Assembly: GCA_027001895.1 (NCBI GenBank)
Contig: JALTLP010000358.1
Coordinates: 1 to 9,769 of the forward strand
Length of the DNA stretch: 9,769 nucleotides
Direction: 5' to 3'
Source of the DNA: Chromatiales bacterium
Lineage (GTDB): Bacteria > Pseudomonadota > Gammaproteobacteria > UBA6429 > Thiohalophilaceae
Positions 1 to 8,276 of this stretch are shown here, in pieces; the stretch's first letter is position 1, and each line of letters opens with the position of its first letter. The notes below the pieces were generated by a model. It saw only the letters and a list, made by a program, of their open reading frames with translations, made no database searches and was not told the DNA's origin. The position numbers were made by a program, and so were the translations under genes.

Positions 1-465
1 TAAAATAACCGAAGCAATCTCAAACGGGTAAACATAAACCGTGTACATCACACTGCCCAGCTCACGAATATTGCTGTAATCGGCCGCGTGTCTGGCGGGC
101 TCTGCAAATTGTTCTAAACCAAAATGTACTGGCCCAACAACCATCACCAGTAACACTGCCATTAAAACAGCGACTAACAAACCTATTGGTAAATAACGAA
201 TAAAGCCAGCTCGTAACTGGGCTATATTAATATCCAGCATCATTACCACAAACAGAAACAGCACCATAACTGCTCCGACGTATACCAAAATAAGACTGAT
301 AGCCAGGAATTCTGCTTCCAGTGTTAACCAGATTCCAGCCGACAGGAAAAAAGTCAACACTAATGACAAGGCAGCCTGAACAGGGTTTTTTGCAGTGATA
401 ACCATCAACGCACTGCCCAGTGCCAGCGCTGCAAAAACATAAGTTATTATTTGAACTATACCCAT
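1..465 (-). CDS. nuoJ: NADH-quinone oxidoreductase subunit J, 3'-truncated by window edge
   Basis: Membrane subunit J of complex I, an inner-membrane protein near the junction between the quinone module and the antiporter-like arm. The first 155 residues are visible and the frame is open to the window edge; the family is usually about 200 residues, so roughly the last quarter is missing. Hydrophobic segments lie at about residues 3-22, 30-48, 55-77 and 93-112, and a fifth begins near 146. The third carries the conserved VGAVMVLFLF stretch (63-72), the helix whose pi-bulge is implicated in coupling in this family. The YPFEIA motif (145-150) before the last helix is also typical. The ATG lies 5 bases after the nuoI stop, with only a weak Shine-Dalgarno (CGGTAA), so translation is probably coupled to nuoI. 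Identification is firm. Confidence 0.95.
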   Translation of the reverse strand, partial: MGIVQIITYVFAALALGSALMVITAKNPVQAALSLVLTFFLSAGIWLTLEAEFLAISLILVYVGAVMVLFLFVVMMLDINIAQLRAGFIRYLPIGLLVAVLMAVLLVMVVGPVHFGLEQFAEPARHAADYSNIRELGSVMYTVYVYPFEIASVIL

Positions 466-470
466 TTTAG

Positions 471-950
471 TTACCGATACTGTGAATCGTTGGAACGTGC
501 GCTGGCAATATCCGATTCGTACTTATCGCCAACAGCAAGTAATTTTTCTTTTGTCATGTATAAGTCGCCACGTACTTCACCATGATATTCATAAATATGT
601 GTTTCGACGATTGAATCAACCGGACAGGATTCTTCGCAATACCCGCAGAAAATACACTTTGATAAATCAATGTCGTAACGGGTGGTACGTCTTGTTCCGT
701 CATCACGTTGCGCAGATTCAATGGTAATCGCCAATGCAGGACAAACCGCCTCGCATAATTTGCAGGCTATACAACGCTCTTCGCCATTGGGATAACGCCG
801 CAACGCATGCAAACCACGAAAACGAGGAGAGATGGGCGCACGTTCATCAGGGTATTGCAAAGTAACCTTACGCGCAAAGAAATAACGCCCGGTTAATCGC
901 AAACCTTTTAATAATTCAATAAGAAATAAACTTTTTATAAAATCTTTCAT
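471..950 (-). CDS. nuoI: NADH-quinone oxidoreductase subunit I (two 4Fe-4S clusters)
   Basis: Ferredoxin-like subunit that carries clusters N6a and N6b and passes electrons from NuoG towards NuoB (N2). The 159-residue protein has two classic 4Fe-4S motifs: Cys60, 63, 66, 70 (CIACKLCEAVCP) and Cys99, 102, 105, 109 (CIFCGYCEESCP). The RFRGLHALRRYPNGEE stretch just before the first motif is typical of the beta/gammaproteobacterial form. The N-terminus (MKDFIKSLFLIELLKG) is the expected amphipathic membrane-contact helix. The frame is open further up, to an ATG at 1013, but that start would overlap nuoH by 44 bases and add 21 residues not expected in this family. I chose the ATG at 950, 19 bases after the nuoH stop, with a modest purine-rich site (GGCGGA). 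Length matches the family (about 160). Confidence 0.96.
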   Translation of the reverse strand: MKDFIKSLFLIELLKGLRLTGRYFFARKVTLQYPDERAPISPRFRGLHALRRYPNGEERCIACKLCEAVCPALAITIESAQRDDGTRRTTRYDIDLSKCIFCGYCEESCPVDSIVETHIYEYHGEVRGDLYMTKEKLLAVGDKYESDIASARSNDSQYR

Positions 951-969
951 TGCCGTATTTCCGCCACTC

Positions 970-2073
970 TTAATTCCACCAAGGTGGCAAACCTGCCAAT
1001 ATAAAAATACCAACTACTAAAATCCAGACGATAGTAACCGGGATAAAAACTTTCCAACCAAGTCGCATGATCTGATCATACCTGTAGCGCGGGAAGGTAG
1101 CCCTGAACCACAGGAAGAAGAACATGAAAAAACCGGTCTTCAACAGGAACCAAAGCATTCCTGGAACCAGCGAGAACCATGCATCAAGGTCAAACGAAAT
1201 ACCTGCCAGTTTGAAACTGATACCATCAAAAGGTGACAACCAGCCCCCCATAAACATAATGGCAGCAAGGGCTGAAATTAAAATCATGTTGGCATATTCA
1301 GCAAGGAAGAACACTGCGAATGCCATACCAGAATATTCCACGTGGAAGCCTGCAACAATTTCAGACTCACCTTCGGCTACGTCAAACGGTGCCCGGTTAG
1401 TTTCGGCAACGCCCGATATAAAGTAAACAATAAATAAAGGAAACAATGGTAACCAGAACCAGCTCAGGAAACCCATGCCTGCCTGGGCTTCGACAATGCC
1501 TCCAAAGTTCATACTATGAGCGGCCATTAGTACGCCAACCAGTGCAAAACCCATTGCAATTTCATAAGAAACAATTTGTGCAGCAGAACGCATTGCACCT
1601 AGCAGTGCATACTTGGAATTTGAAGCCCAGCCCGCAATAATAACGCCATAAACACCAATAGAAGTGACTGCTAGTATATAAAGAAGGGCTGCATCAATAT
1701 CTGCCAGTATTTTAACTGAATCAAACGGGACAACCGCCCAGGCTGCCAGAGCAGGTGCAAGCGATAATACCGGCGCAATAACAAACAGGAACTTGTTTGC
1801 CCCGGTCGGAATAACAATTTCCTTAAACATTAATTTTACAGCATCGGCTATCGGCTGACCCAGCCCCCACATTTTATAACCGAAGAAACCAACAATTGTT
1901 GGTCCTTTACGAACCTGCATGGCACCAATAATTTTACGTTCTGCGTAAGTAAAATAGGCAACAGTTAACATCAACGGTACCATGATAATAACAATCTTAA
2001 TCAGGATCAGAATCACCGCAACCATCGGCTCCGGTAAAAATGTAGTAAAGAATGTGTTTAACCAATCAAACAT
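970..2073 (-). CDS. nuoH: NADH-quinone oxidoreductase subunit H (membrane quinone-site subunit)
   Basis: Polytopic inner-membrane subunit (ND1 homologue) that anchors the peripheral arm and forms the entrance and membrane part of the quinone chamber. It has 367 residues; the beta/gammaproteobacterial forms are about 330-360, so it is slightly long. About eight hydrophobic helices are visible, including residues 17-42, 96-115, 129-149, 170-186, 205-222, 249-275, 303-323 and 342-361. Conserved cytoplasmic-side motifs are AERK (44-47), VRKGP (54-58), the acidic loop ETNRAPFDVAEGESE (224-238) and FRATFPRYRYDQIM (323-336). The acidic loop and the glutamates nearby are implicated in coupling quinone chemistry to proton transfer in this family. 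The ATG lies 15 bases after the nuoG stop, with a weak TTGAG Shine-Dalgarno. No anomalies were seen. Confidence 0.97.
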   Translation of the reverse strand: MFDWLNTFFTTFLPEPMVAVILILIKIVIIMVPLMLTVAYFTYAERKIIGAMQVRKGPTIVGFFGYKMWGLGQPIADAVKLMFKEIVIPTGANKFLFVIAPVLSLAPALAAWAVVPFDSVKILADIDAALLYILAVTSIGVYGVIIAGWASNSKYALLGAMRSAAQIVSYEIAMGFALVGVLMAAHSMNFGGIVEAQAGMGFLSWFWLPLFPLFIVYFISGVAETNRAPFDVAEGESEIVAGFHVEYSGMAFAVFFLAEYANMILISALAAIMFMGGWLSPFDGISFKLAGISFDLDAWFSLVPGMLWFLLKTGFFMFFFLWFRATFPRYRYDQIMRLGWKVFIPVTIVWILVVGIFILAGLPPWWN

Positions 2074-2088
2074 GTTATTAACTCAATT

Positions 2089-4455
2089 TTAACTTGCTGT
2101 AATTTCCAGACTGCCGTAGCTGTCTGCTAATGCTGCTGTTTCTTTTGTTGCTGCTACCAATAATGCACTGTTTTCAGCAACGCCTTCATCAACAATAACG
2201 GGCAGTGTCAGTTCATTGCCATTTTGTTTAATTGTGGCTGAACCACCCTGTTGCAAACCTTTTTGTTTTGCAAGTGAAGGGTTAACAACCAGGTTTGCAT
2301 TTGCAGCATCACTTGTTGCCTGAAGTGCAGAAGATCGTCGCAGCAGATTATCAACGGAATAAATAGGTAAGAAGCCAATCCGTTCCACACCTGTAATGTT
2401 TGCCTCAATACTTTCTGGTGTTGCCCATTTGTATTCAGTTTGTGCAGCAGAAGATGTTTTAGTTTGTAATTCTGTATGCACTTCTTCGATACTGACATAA
2501 TCGAAACCATCTACTTCAAGTAAATTAGCCAGTACTCGCAGAACCTTCCAGCCCGGCCGGGTTTCACCTTCAGCGTTAACGCTGGCATTAAAATTCTGCC
2601 AGGTGCCCTGTGTATTAACAAAACTGCCTGCTGTTTCGGTAAATGTTGTTATGGGTAACAACACATCGGCATAGGCTTTCATCGTTTCTGATGCAAAAGG
2701 CGTAAAGCTGATAACAAAATCAGCATCGTTAACGGCTTTTAAAGCGCTGGCAGATGAACCACAATCAAACTCGGGTTCTATATTAAAGAGTAAATAGGCA
2801 TTCAGTGCTTCAGCCGTCATGCGCGCAGCATCCAGTCCCTCAGTTACAGTTGTTCCAGCCACACCACGATGGGAAACGGCACCAGCAAGCCATGCGCCCG
2901 CAGCGTTTGCACCATCCGTCAGTTCACTCAATGTACAGCCGGATAGTTTTGCAACCGCATAACTAAGTGCACGCAAAACGGAAAAATTATTTTGCAGACT
3001 GGCCTGAGCGCCAAGGATAACCACCGCGTTGTCAGCTTTTTTCAGAGATGCTGCAATCGCTTTGTGCTCATTACTCACCTTTGCACTTTTAACCAGCTTA
3101 TCAATACCATCGAGATTATCAGCCTTAGCACCGTCGTCCATTAATGCCTTGGCAACAGCGGCAAGATCTGTCGCCATTTTTGAAGGTGCACTTACGATGT
3201 TGGTTTCTAAATTAAAAGTAAAATCATAATCAAGCGGGTTGATTGCCATCATTGTGGCACCCTTACGAAAAGCCTTGCGCAAGCGGTGTGCCGCAATGGG
3301 TTGATCTTTTCGAATATATGAACCAACCAGTAAAACAGAATCAGCGTTTTCAAGGTCTGCGATATCCATATTTAACGATGGATATAATGAGGCATTTGCC
3401 TGATCGGTAAAATCTGACTGGCGTAAACGGTGATCAATATTATTAACACCCATACCACGAAGTAATTTCTGCATCAGATACATTTCTTCGGTTGTTGCAT
3501 TCGGGGAAATTAAACCACCCACTTTATCAACGCCGTCTTTTTCGATAACGGTTTTTAAACCTTCCACTGCATAATTTAATGCGGTTTGCCAGTCAACCAC
3601 TTTCCAGTCACTGCCTTGCTTAATCATGGGTTGTTGCAGGCGATCTTCACTTTGCAAACCAATGTAACTGTAGCGGTCACGATCAGATAACCACATTTCG
3701 TTTATAGTTTCGTTTTCTTTTGGTAAGACACGCATTACCGTATTACGGCGCGTTTCAACGATAACATTCGACCCCATACAATCATGTGCAGCGACACTTT
3801 CTGACCGAGTGTTTTCCCATGGACGACCATGATAACGATAAGGTTTGGAAGTCAAAGCACCCACCGGGCATAAATCGACAACATTACCTGACATTTCAGA
3901 ATCAACAGTGCGTGCAACATATGTTGAAATACGGGTATCTTCACCTCGACCGGTTGCGCCAAGCTCCATAATGCCTGCGATTTCCTGACCGAAACGTACG
4001 CAACGCGTACAATGAATACAACGTGTCATTTCTGTTGCGATAAGTGGACCAATATCTTTATCGGCAACAACCCGTTTACGTTCTGTATAGCGTGAAGCTG
4101 AATTACCAAAACCCATTGCAATATCCTGCAATTCACACTCGCCGCCCTGATCACAAATAGGACAATCGAGTGGATGGTTAACAAGTAAAAACTCCATAAC
4201 ACTTTGTTGTGCTTCCAGTGCTTTTGGCGAACGGGTAAAAACTTTCATACCATCTGTTACCGGTGTTGCACAGGCTGGGAGTGGCTTGGGTGCTTTTTCT
4301 ACTTCAACCAGACACATGCGACAGTTTGCCGCAACAGATAATTTTTTGTGGTAGCAAAAACGTGGAATAGTGATGCCTGCTTCATCAGCTGCTTCGATAA
4401 CCATAGAGCCATCTGCAACCTGAAGTGGAATACCATTTATTTCTATATTCGCCAT
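2089..4455 (-). CDS. nuoG: NADH-quinone oxidoreductase subunit G (75-kDa-type, lacks N7)
   Basis: Largest peripheral subunit (788 residues), the iron-sulfur conduit between NuoF and NuoI. Order of domains: N-terminal ferredoxin with 2Fe-2S ligands Cys34, 45, 48, 62 (N1b); His-Cys motif His94, Cys98, Cys101, Cys107 (N5); 4Fe-4S ligands Cys146, 149, 152 and 196 (N4); then a degenerate molybdopterin-oxidoreductase-like fold from about residue 220, with a C-terminal MopB-type segment from about 720. The Cys-x2-Cys-x3-Cys site for the extra cluster N7, present in E. coli NuoG, is missing: the corresponding stretch is AAHDCMGSN (222-230), like the mitochondrial and alphaproteobacterial form. A lone Cys226 there is not at a ligand position by my alignment. 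The start is 14 bases after the nuoF stop; the nearest Shine-Dalgarno-like bases (TAAGG) overlap that stop and are rather far from the ATG, so coupling to nuoF is likely. Confidence 0.97.
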   Translation of the reverse strand: MANIEINGIPLQVADGSMVIEAADEAGITIPRFCYHKKLSVAANCRMCLVEVEKAPKPLPACATPVTDGMKVFTRSPKALEAQQSVMEFLLVNHPLDCPICDQGGECELQDIAMGFGNSASRYTERKRVVADKDIGPLIATEMTRCIHCTRCVRFGQEIAGIMELGATGRGEDTRISTYVARTVDSEMSGNVVDLCPVGALTSKPYRYHGRPWENTRSESVAAHDCMGSNVIVETRRNTVMRVLPKENETINEMWLSDRDRYSYIGLQSEDRLQQPMIKQGSDWKVVDWQTALNYAVEGLKTVIEKDGVDKVGGLISPNATTEEMYLMQKLLRGMGVNNIDHRLRQSDFTDQANASLYPSLNMDIADLENADSVLLVGSYIRKDQPIAAHRLRKAFRKGATMMAINPLDYDFTFNLETNIVSAPSKMATDLAAVAKALMDDGAKADNLDGIDKLVKSAKVSNEHKAIAASLKKADNAVVILGAQASLQNNFSVLRALSYAVAKLSGCTLSELTDGANAAGAWLAGAVSHRGVAGTTVTEGLDAARMTAEALNAYLLFNIEPEFDCGSSASALKAVNDADFVISFTPFASETMKAYADVLLPITTFTETAGSFVNTQGTWQNFNASVNAEGETRPGWKVLRVLANLLEVDGFDYVSIEEVHTELQTKTSSAAQTEYKWATPESIEANITGVERIGFLPIYSVDNLLRRSSALQATSDAANANLVVNPSLAKQKGLQQGGSATIKQNGNELTLPVIVDEGVAENSALLVAATKETAALADSYGSLEITAS

Positions 4456-4469
4456 ATCGTTGTTTTACC

Positions 4470-5762
4470 TTACGCTTTACTACCGTACTTACACTTACCG
4501 TGATCAATATGATACTGGAACTCGTCACGATAGTGTTTCAGGAAACTTTGCACTGGCATTGCCGCCGCATCACCGAGTGCACAAATAGTTCGACCTGCAA
4601 TTCGTGTTGCAACATCATCGAGTAAATCCAGATCTTCCTGCTTACCCTGCCCGTGTTCAATACGATGCATAACACGTGATAACCAGCCCGTACCTTCACG
4701 GCATGGCGTACACTGGCCACAAGATTCTTCATGGTAAAAATGTGACAGCCTTGCTAATGCACCTACCATGCAAGTTGTTTCATCCATTACGATGACAGAA
4801 CCGGCACCTAACATGGAACCCGCTTTTGCAATCGAGTCGTAATCCATGTCCATGTCCATCGCAATTTCTGCTGGTAACACAGGAACAGAAGAACCGCCCG
4901 GAATCACCGCTTTAAAAGTATGGCCGTCACGAATACCGCCGGCCATTTCCAGTAACTTTGAAAACGGTGTGCCTAAAGGCACTTCAAAGTTGCCCGGATT
5001 ATTAACATGGCCGGATACACAAAACAGTTTTGTACCACCGTTGTTTGGTTTACCTTTTTCAAGAAACCATTTACCGCCTTTTTCCAGAATAACCGGTACT
5101 GAAGCGAGACTTTCAGTATTGTTAATTGTGGTTGGTCGACCATATAAACCAAACCCGGCAGGGAAAGGTGGCTTAAATCGTGGCTGACCTTTCTTGCCTT
5201 CAATTGATTCAAGCAGAGCTGTTTCTTCACCACAAATATACGCACCTGCACCCAGGTGGGTATAAAGATCAAAATCTATTCCAGAACCGCCGATATCCGA
5301 ACCCAGCAAACCCGCTGCGTAGGCTTCTTTAAGTGCGCCTTCAAAACGAGTATACGGTTCCCAGAATTCACCACGAATATAGTTATAACCTTTGGTTGCT
5401 CCAATGACATAACCGGCAATGGCCATGCCTTCGATTAACTGATGCGGGTTGTAACGCAAAATATCACGGTCTTTACAGGTACCCGGCTCACCTTCGTCCG
5501 AGTTACAAACAATATATTTTTGTCCAGGCGCAGTGCGTGGCATAAAGCTCCATTTCAAACCTGTTGGAAAGCCTGCACCACCCCGACCGCGTAAGGCCGA
5601 TGTTTTTAATTCTTCAATAATATCTTCGGGGGGCGTTTTTTCTTTTAATATTTTTTGCCAGACAGAATAACCACCCACACTTTTATAATTTTCAAGTGTA
5701 TGCGGGTCATCTAAATGCAGGGTACGAAAACAGGTTTCGCCAATCAGATTAGCGTTGCTCAT
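4470..5762 (-). CDS. nuoF: NADH-quinone oxidoreductase subunit F (NADH/FMN-binding)
   Basis: The catalytic entry subunit: it binds NADH and FMN and carries cluster N3, starting electron flow into complex I on the cytoplasmic side. The 430-residue length is usual. The glycine-rich FMN/NADH loop GRGGAGFPTG is at 59-68, followed by the CNSDEGEPGTCKDR segment (86-99), and GAGAYICGEETAL is at 171-183. The N3 4Fe-4S ligands are Cys348, 351 and 354 (ESCGQCTPCREGTGW, 346-360) with the distal Cys394. A small MDMDMD run (302-307) sits in a surface region that is acidic and Met-rich in relatives too. It follows nuoE after 73 bases, the largest gap in the operon, and has one of the two strongest Shine-Dalgarno sites here. 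It acts together with NuoE and NuoG. Confidence 0.98.
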   Translation of the reverse strand: MSNANLIGETCFRTLHLDDPHTLENYKSVGGYSVWQKILKEKTPPEDIIEELKTSALRGRGGAGFPTGLKWSFMPRTAPGQKYIVCNSDEGEPGTCKDRDILRYNPHQLIEGMAIAGYVIGATKGYNYIRGEFWEPYTRFEGALKEAYAAGLLGSDIGGSGIDFDLYTHLGAGAYICGEETALLESIEGKKGQPRFKPPFPAGFGLYGRPTTINNTESLASVPVILEKGGKWFLEKGKPNNGGTKLFCVSGHVNNPGNFEVPLGTPFSKLLEMAGGIRDGHTFKAVIPGGSSVPVLPAEIAMDMDMDYDSIAKAGSMLGAGSVIVMDETTCMVGALARLSHFYHEESCGQCTPCREGTGWLSRVMHRIEHGQGKQEDLDLLDDVATRIAGRTICALGDAAAMPVQSFLKHYRDEFQYHIDHGKCKYGSKA

Positions 5763-5767
5763 AATTT

Positions 5768-5775
5768 CCTCCCCC
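5768..5775 (-). promoter_or_regulatory. Strong Shine-Dalgarno of nuoF
   Basis: Read on the minus strand this is GGGGGAGG, five bases (AAATT) before the nuoF ATG. It is a near-optimal ribosome binding site, in contrast to the weak sites before nuoC, nuoG, nuoH and nuoJ. Because the 73-base nuoE-nuoF gap rules out coupling by overlapping stop and start, a strong independent site is what would be expected here. Confidence 0.75.
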
Positions 5776-5835
5776 GTATGTTTTGTTTTATATAGTTTTG
5801 CATTTTACTTTGGTTTTTATTTCAACCGGTTTTTT

Positions 5836-6345
5836 TTAATCCAGGCTATCTAAAATTTTATCTATTTTTTCTGGTGTTAGCTTCTCATGGTAATGTTCAC
5901 CGATTTGCATCATCGGCGCATTGACACAGGCACCAAGACATTCCACTTCTTTTAACGAAAACTTACCGTCTTTTGTTATTTCACCAAAACCAATACCCAG
6001 CTTGTTTTGCAGGTAGCTGACAATTTCGTCCGAGCCGCACAACATGCAGGAAATATTGGTACAGACACAAATTTTGTGTTTACCAACCGGTTTTAATTCA
6101 TACATTGAATAAAAACTGGCAACTTCATAAACAGCGATTGATTCCATCTCCAGGTATTCAGCAACAGCGTCAATTAAATCATCGTTCAGGTAACCGCCGT
6201 TCTGATCCTGGGCAATACGTAAAGCAGACATAACCGCAGACTGTTTTTTATCTACCGGATACTTTGCAATCCACTCGTCTATTTCTTTTCGGGACGAATC
6301 GCTAAGTAATGCAACTTTATTATTATGCTGTTTGCGTAACATCAT
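5836..6345 (-). CDS. nuoE: NADH-quinone oxidoreductase subunit E (2Fe-2S, 24-kDa type)
   Basis: Thioredoxin-like 2Fe-2S subunit that carries cluster N1a next to the FMN on NuoF. The 169-residue protein has the expected ligands Cys95 and Cys100 (CTNISC) and Cys136 and Cys140 (ECLGAC), followed by VNAPMMQIG. The N-terminal helical part (about 18-80), with AVYEVASFYSMY (71-82), is also typical. The start ATG overlaps the nuoD stop codon by four bases (ATGA), a sign of translational coupling, and a GGAG lies 10 bases upstream within nuoD. A second ATG follows immediately, so the protein may start at residue 2; the two cannot be told apart from the sequence. Length fits the family (about 160-170). 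Confidence 0.96.
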   Translation of the reverse strand: MMLRKQHNNKVALLSDSSRKEIDEWIAKYPVDKKQSAVMSALRIAQDQNGGYLNDDLIDAVAEYLEMESIAVYEVASFYSMYELKPVGKHKICVCTNISCMLCGSDEIVSYLQNKLGIGFGEITKDGKFSLKEVECLGACVNAPMMQIGEHYHEKLTPEKIDKILDSLD

Positions 6346-7598
6346 CGGTCAATTTCTCCAAACACGATATCCATGGTACCAATAACAGCAACCACATCAG
6401 CCAGCATATGGCCTTTGGTCATTTCATCCATTGCCGCTAAATGCGCAAAACCCGGTGCACGAATTTTTAAACGGTACGGCTTGTTGGCACCATCAGAAAC
6501 AAGATAGGTTGCAAACTCCCCTTTAGGATGTTCAACCGCTGTATACACTTCACCCTTTGGTAATGTAAAACCTTCGGTAAAAAGTTTAAAGTGATGTATC
6601 AACGATTCCATATCAGCCTTCATATGTTCACGGGTTGGTGGCGTTAACTTATGGTCGTCTAACATTACCGGGCCAGGGTTCTGACGTAACCAGTTAATAC
6701 ACTGTTTGATAATTCTGTTGGACTGACGCATTTCCTCAACGCGAATCAGGTAACGGTCGTAACAGTCACCTTCTACGCCGACCGGGATGTCAAAGTCGAC
6801 CTTGTCGTAAACTTCGTATGGTTGCTTTTTACGTAAGTCCCATTCGATACCTGAACCTCGTAACATTGGGCCGGTAAAACCTAGGTTCATTGCACGTTCA
6901 GGTGAAACAACGGCAATACCAACGGTACGTTGTTTCCAGATACGATTATCTGATAAAAGTGTTTCATACTCATCGACATAACCGGGGAAACGATTGGTAA
7001 AGTCTTCGATAAAATCAAGTAATGAACCATCACGCGCTTTATTTAAACTTTCAGTTTGTTGTTCGTTGCGGTATTTTGTTTTCTTTTCGTAACGTGGCAT
7101 ACGTTCAGGTAAGTCACGGTAAACACCACCGGGCCGGTAGTAAGCTGCATGCATACGTGCGCCGGACACGGCTTCGTACATATCCATTAAATCTTCACGT
7201 TCACGGAAGGCATACAGGAAAACAGTCATTGCACCTATATCGAGCGCGTGTGTACCTATCCACATTAAATGGTTAAGAATACGTGTTATCTCATCAAACA
7301 TAACACGAATATACTGCGCACGTTCCGGTGCATGTACACCAAGTAATTTTTCCAGTGCCAATACATAACCATGTTCGTTACACATCATCGATACATAATC
7401 GAGTCGGTCCATGTAAGGAATGGTCTGGTTATACGGTTTGCTTTCGGCCAGTTTTTCAGTTGCACGGTGTAATAAACCAACATGCGGGTCGGCACGTTCA
7501 ATGACTTCACCGTCCATTTCCAGTACAAGGCGTAATACACCATGTGCTGCCGGATGCTGTGGGCCAAAGTTTAAAGTATAGTTTTTAATTTCAGGCAT
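6342..7598 (-). CDS. nuoD: NADH-quinone oxidoreductase subunit D (49-kDa type)
   Basis: Peripheral subunit related to the large subunit of NiFe hydrogenases; with NuoB and NuoH it forms the quinone-binding site and sits next to cluster N2. From the chosen start it has 418 residues, the usual length. FGPQHPAAHG (11-20) contains His19, and DYVSMMCNEHGY (67-78) begins with Asp67 and Tyr68. His19 and Tyr68 have the same 49-residue spacing as His59 and Tyr108, the quinone-headgroup pair of the bovine 49-kDa subunit. The FGEIDR C-terminus is the family standard. The frame is open to an ATG at 7640, but that would overlap nuoC by 50 bases and add residues unlike relatives. Adjacent ATGs at 7601 and 7598 both follow AGGA; 7598 gives the family-like MPEIKNYTLNFGP. 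The overlap with the end of nuoC is 8 bases. Confidence 0.96.
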   Translation of the reverse strand: MPEIKNYTLNFGPQHPAAHGVLRLVLEMDGEVIERADPHVGLLHRATEKLAESKPYNQTIPYMDRLDYVSMMCNEHGYVLALEKLLGVHAPERAQYIRVMFDEITRILNHLMWIGTHALDIGAMTVFLYAFREREDLMDMYEAVSGARMHAAYYRPGGVYRDLPERMPRYEKKTKYRNEQQTESLNKARDGSLLDFIEDFTNRFPGYVDEYETLLSDNRIWKQRTVGIAVVSPERAMNLGFTGPMLRGSGIEWDLRKKQPYEVYDKVDFDIPVGVEGDCYDRYLIRVEEMRQSNRIIKQCINWLRQNPGPVMLDDHKLTPPTREHMKADMESLIHHFKLFTEGFTLPKGEVYTAVEHPKGEFATYLVSDGANKPYRLKIRAPGFAHLAAMDEMTKGHMLADVVAVIGTMDIVFGEIDR

Positions 7599-8253
7599 CA
7601 TTCTTTCCTGAAGTAGATTCATTGGCTGCTGAAATTGCATTCATTGCCAGTGATGCTTCTGTTTGTGCATAGCGGTGATCGTGCCGGATAACACGAGGCT
7701 GGTTTACACGCGGGTCGATGGAAACAGGTTGATAGATAACACGCTTTTGTTCGTTGTCGTAACGCATTTCAACATTACCAGACAACGGAAAATCTTTGCG
7801 GAACGGATGGCCAATAAAGCCATAGTCCGTAAGGATACGTCGTAAATCCGGATGACCTTCAAAGATAATACCAAACAGGTCAAACGCTTCACGTTCAAAC
7901 CAGTCTGCACCTTTCCAGATATCGATGACCGAAGCCACTATCGGCGGCTCGCCATCTAAAAAGGTTTTAACACGAATACGATGATTGTTTTTAATTGATA
8001 GTAACTGATAAGCAACCGCAAAACGCGGACCTTCCCAGTTTGAATCATCGTAAGCACTATAATCAACGCCACAAATATCAACGACCTGTTCACACTGAAA
8101 AGCCGGATCGTCATGAAGTAGCTGGCAAACTTCATGCAGGTTTTCCCGGTTTGCAATTACGTTAACTTCATTAAAGGCAACAACAACTTCTGTTACTTTG
8201 CCATTTAATGTGCTGCGTAGTTTCTCGGCTAATTGATTATAATATTCAGACAT
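7591..8253 (-). CDS. nuoC: NADH-quinone oxidoreductase subunit C (30-kDa type)
   Basis: Hydrophilic scaffold subunit of the peripheral arm; it carries no cofactor and packs against NuoD. It has 220 residues, within the usual range for stand-alone NuoC. The signature region WFEREAFDLFGI (118-129), then HPDLRRILTDYGF (134-146) and GHPFRKDFPLSG (148-159), is diagnostic. The C-terminal tail from about 195 is Ala/Ser/Asn-rich and looks variable. NuoC is encoded separately from NuoD, unlike the fused NuoCD of enterobacteria and pseudomonads. The ATG lies 23 bases after the nuoB stop and has no recognisable Shine-Dalgarno (the bases before it are A-rich and end TTACCT), so initiation may rely on an A/U-rich leader or ribosomes arriving from nuoB. 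No better in-frame start is visible. Confidence 0.96.
   Translation of the reverse strand: MSEYYNQLAEKLRSTLNGKVTEVVVAFNEVNVIANRENLHEVCQLLHDDPAFQCEQVVDICGVDYSAYDDSNWEGPRFAVAYQLLSIKNNHRIRVKTFLDGEPPIVASVIDIWKGADWFEREAFDLFGIIFEGHPDLRRILTDYGFIGHPFRKDFPLSGNVEMRYDNEQKRVIYQPVSIDPRVNQPRVIRHDHRYAQTEASLAMNAISAANESTSGKNDA
7602..7610 (-). promoter_or_regulatory. Shine-Dalgarno that sets the nuoD start
   Basis: On the minus strand the bases read CAGGAAAGA, directly followed by ATGATG. AGGA is four bases from the first ATG and seven from the second. Either is workable, and the site argues for this pair over the in-frame ATG at 7640. It lies within the last codons of nuoC, so termination of nuoC and initiation of nuoD occur at nearly the same place. 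Confidence 0.6.
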
Positions 8254-8276
8254 AGGTAAATTTTCAGTCGCTTTTT

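Noticed and set aside
951..1013. Longer nuoI starting at the ATG at 1013.
   Set aside because: It overlaps nuoH by 44 bases and adds residues absent from the family; the ATG at 950 gives the normal N-terminus.
4843..4860. Three near-identical TCCATG hexamers giving MDMDMD in NuoF.
   Set aside because: It is short, in frame and in a naturally Met/Asp-rich part of the protein; not evidence of a functional repeat.
1124..5438. Several plus-strand open frames of 60-113 codons (for example 1124-1426, 3029-3229, 4846-5187) lying opposite nuoH, nuoG and nuoF.
   Set aside because: They are antisense to well-conserved genes, have low-complexity or unlike-protein translations and no convincing ribosome binding sites. 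They are shadow frames of the nuo genes.
7599..7640. Longer nuoD starting at the ATG at 7640.
   Set aside because: It overlaps nuoC by 50 bases and adds a Gln-rich leader not seen in NuoD; the start near 7598-7601 has a good Shine-Dalgarno.
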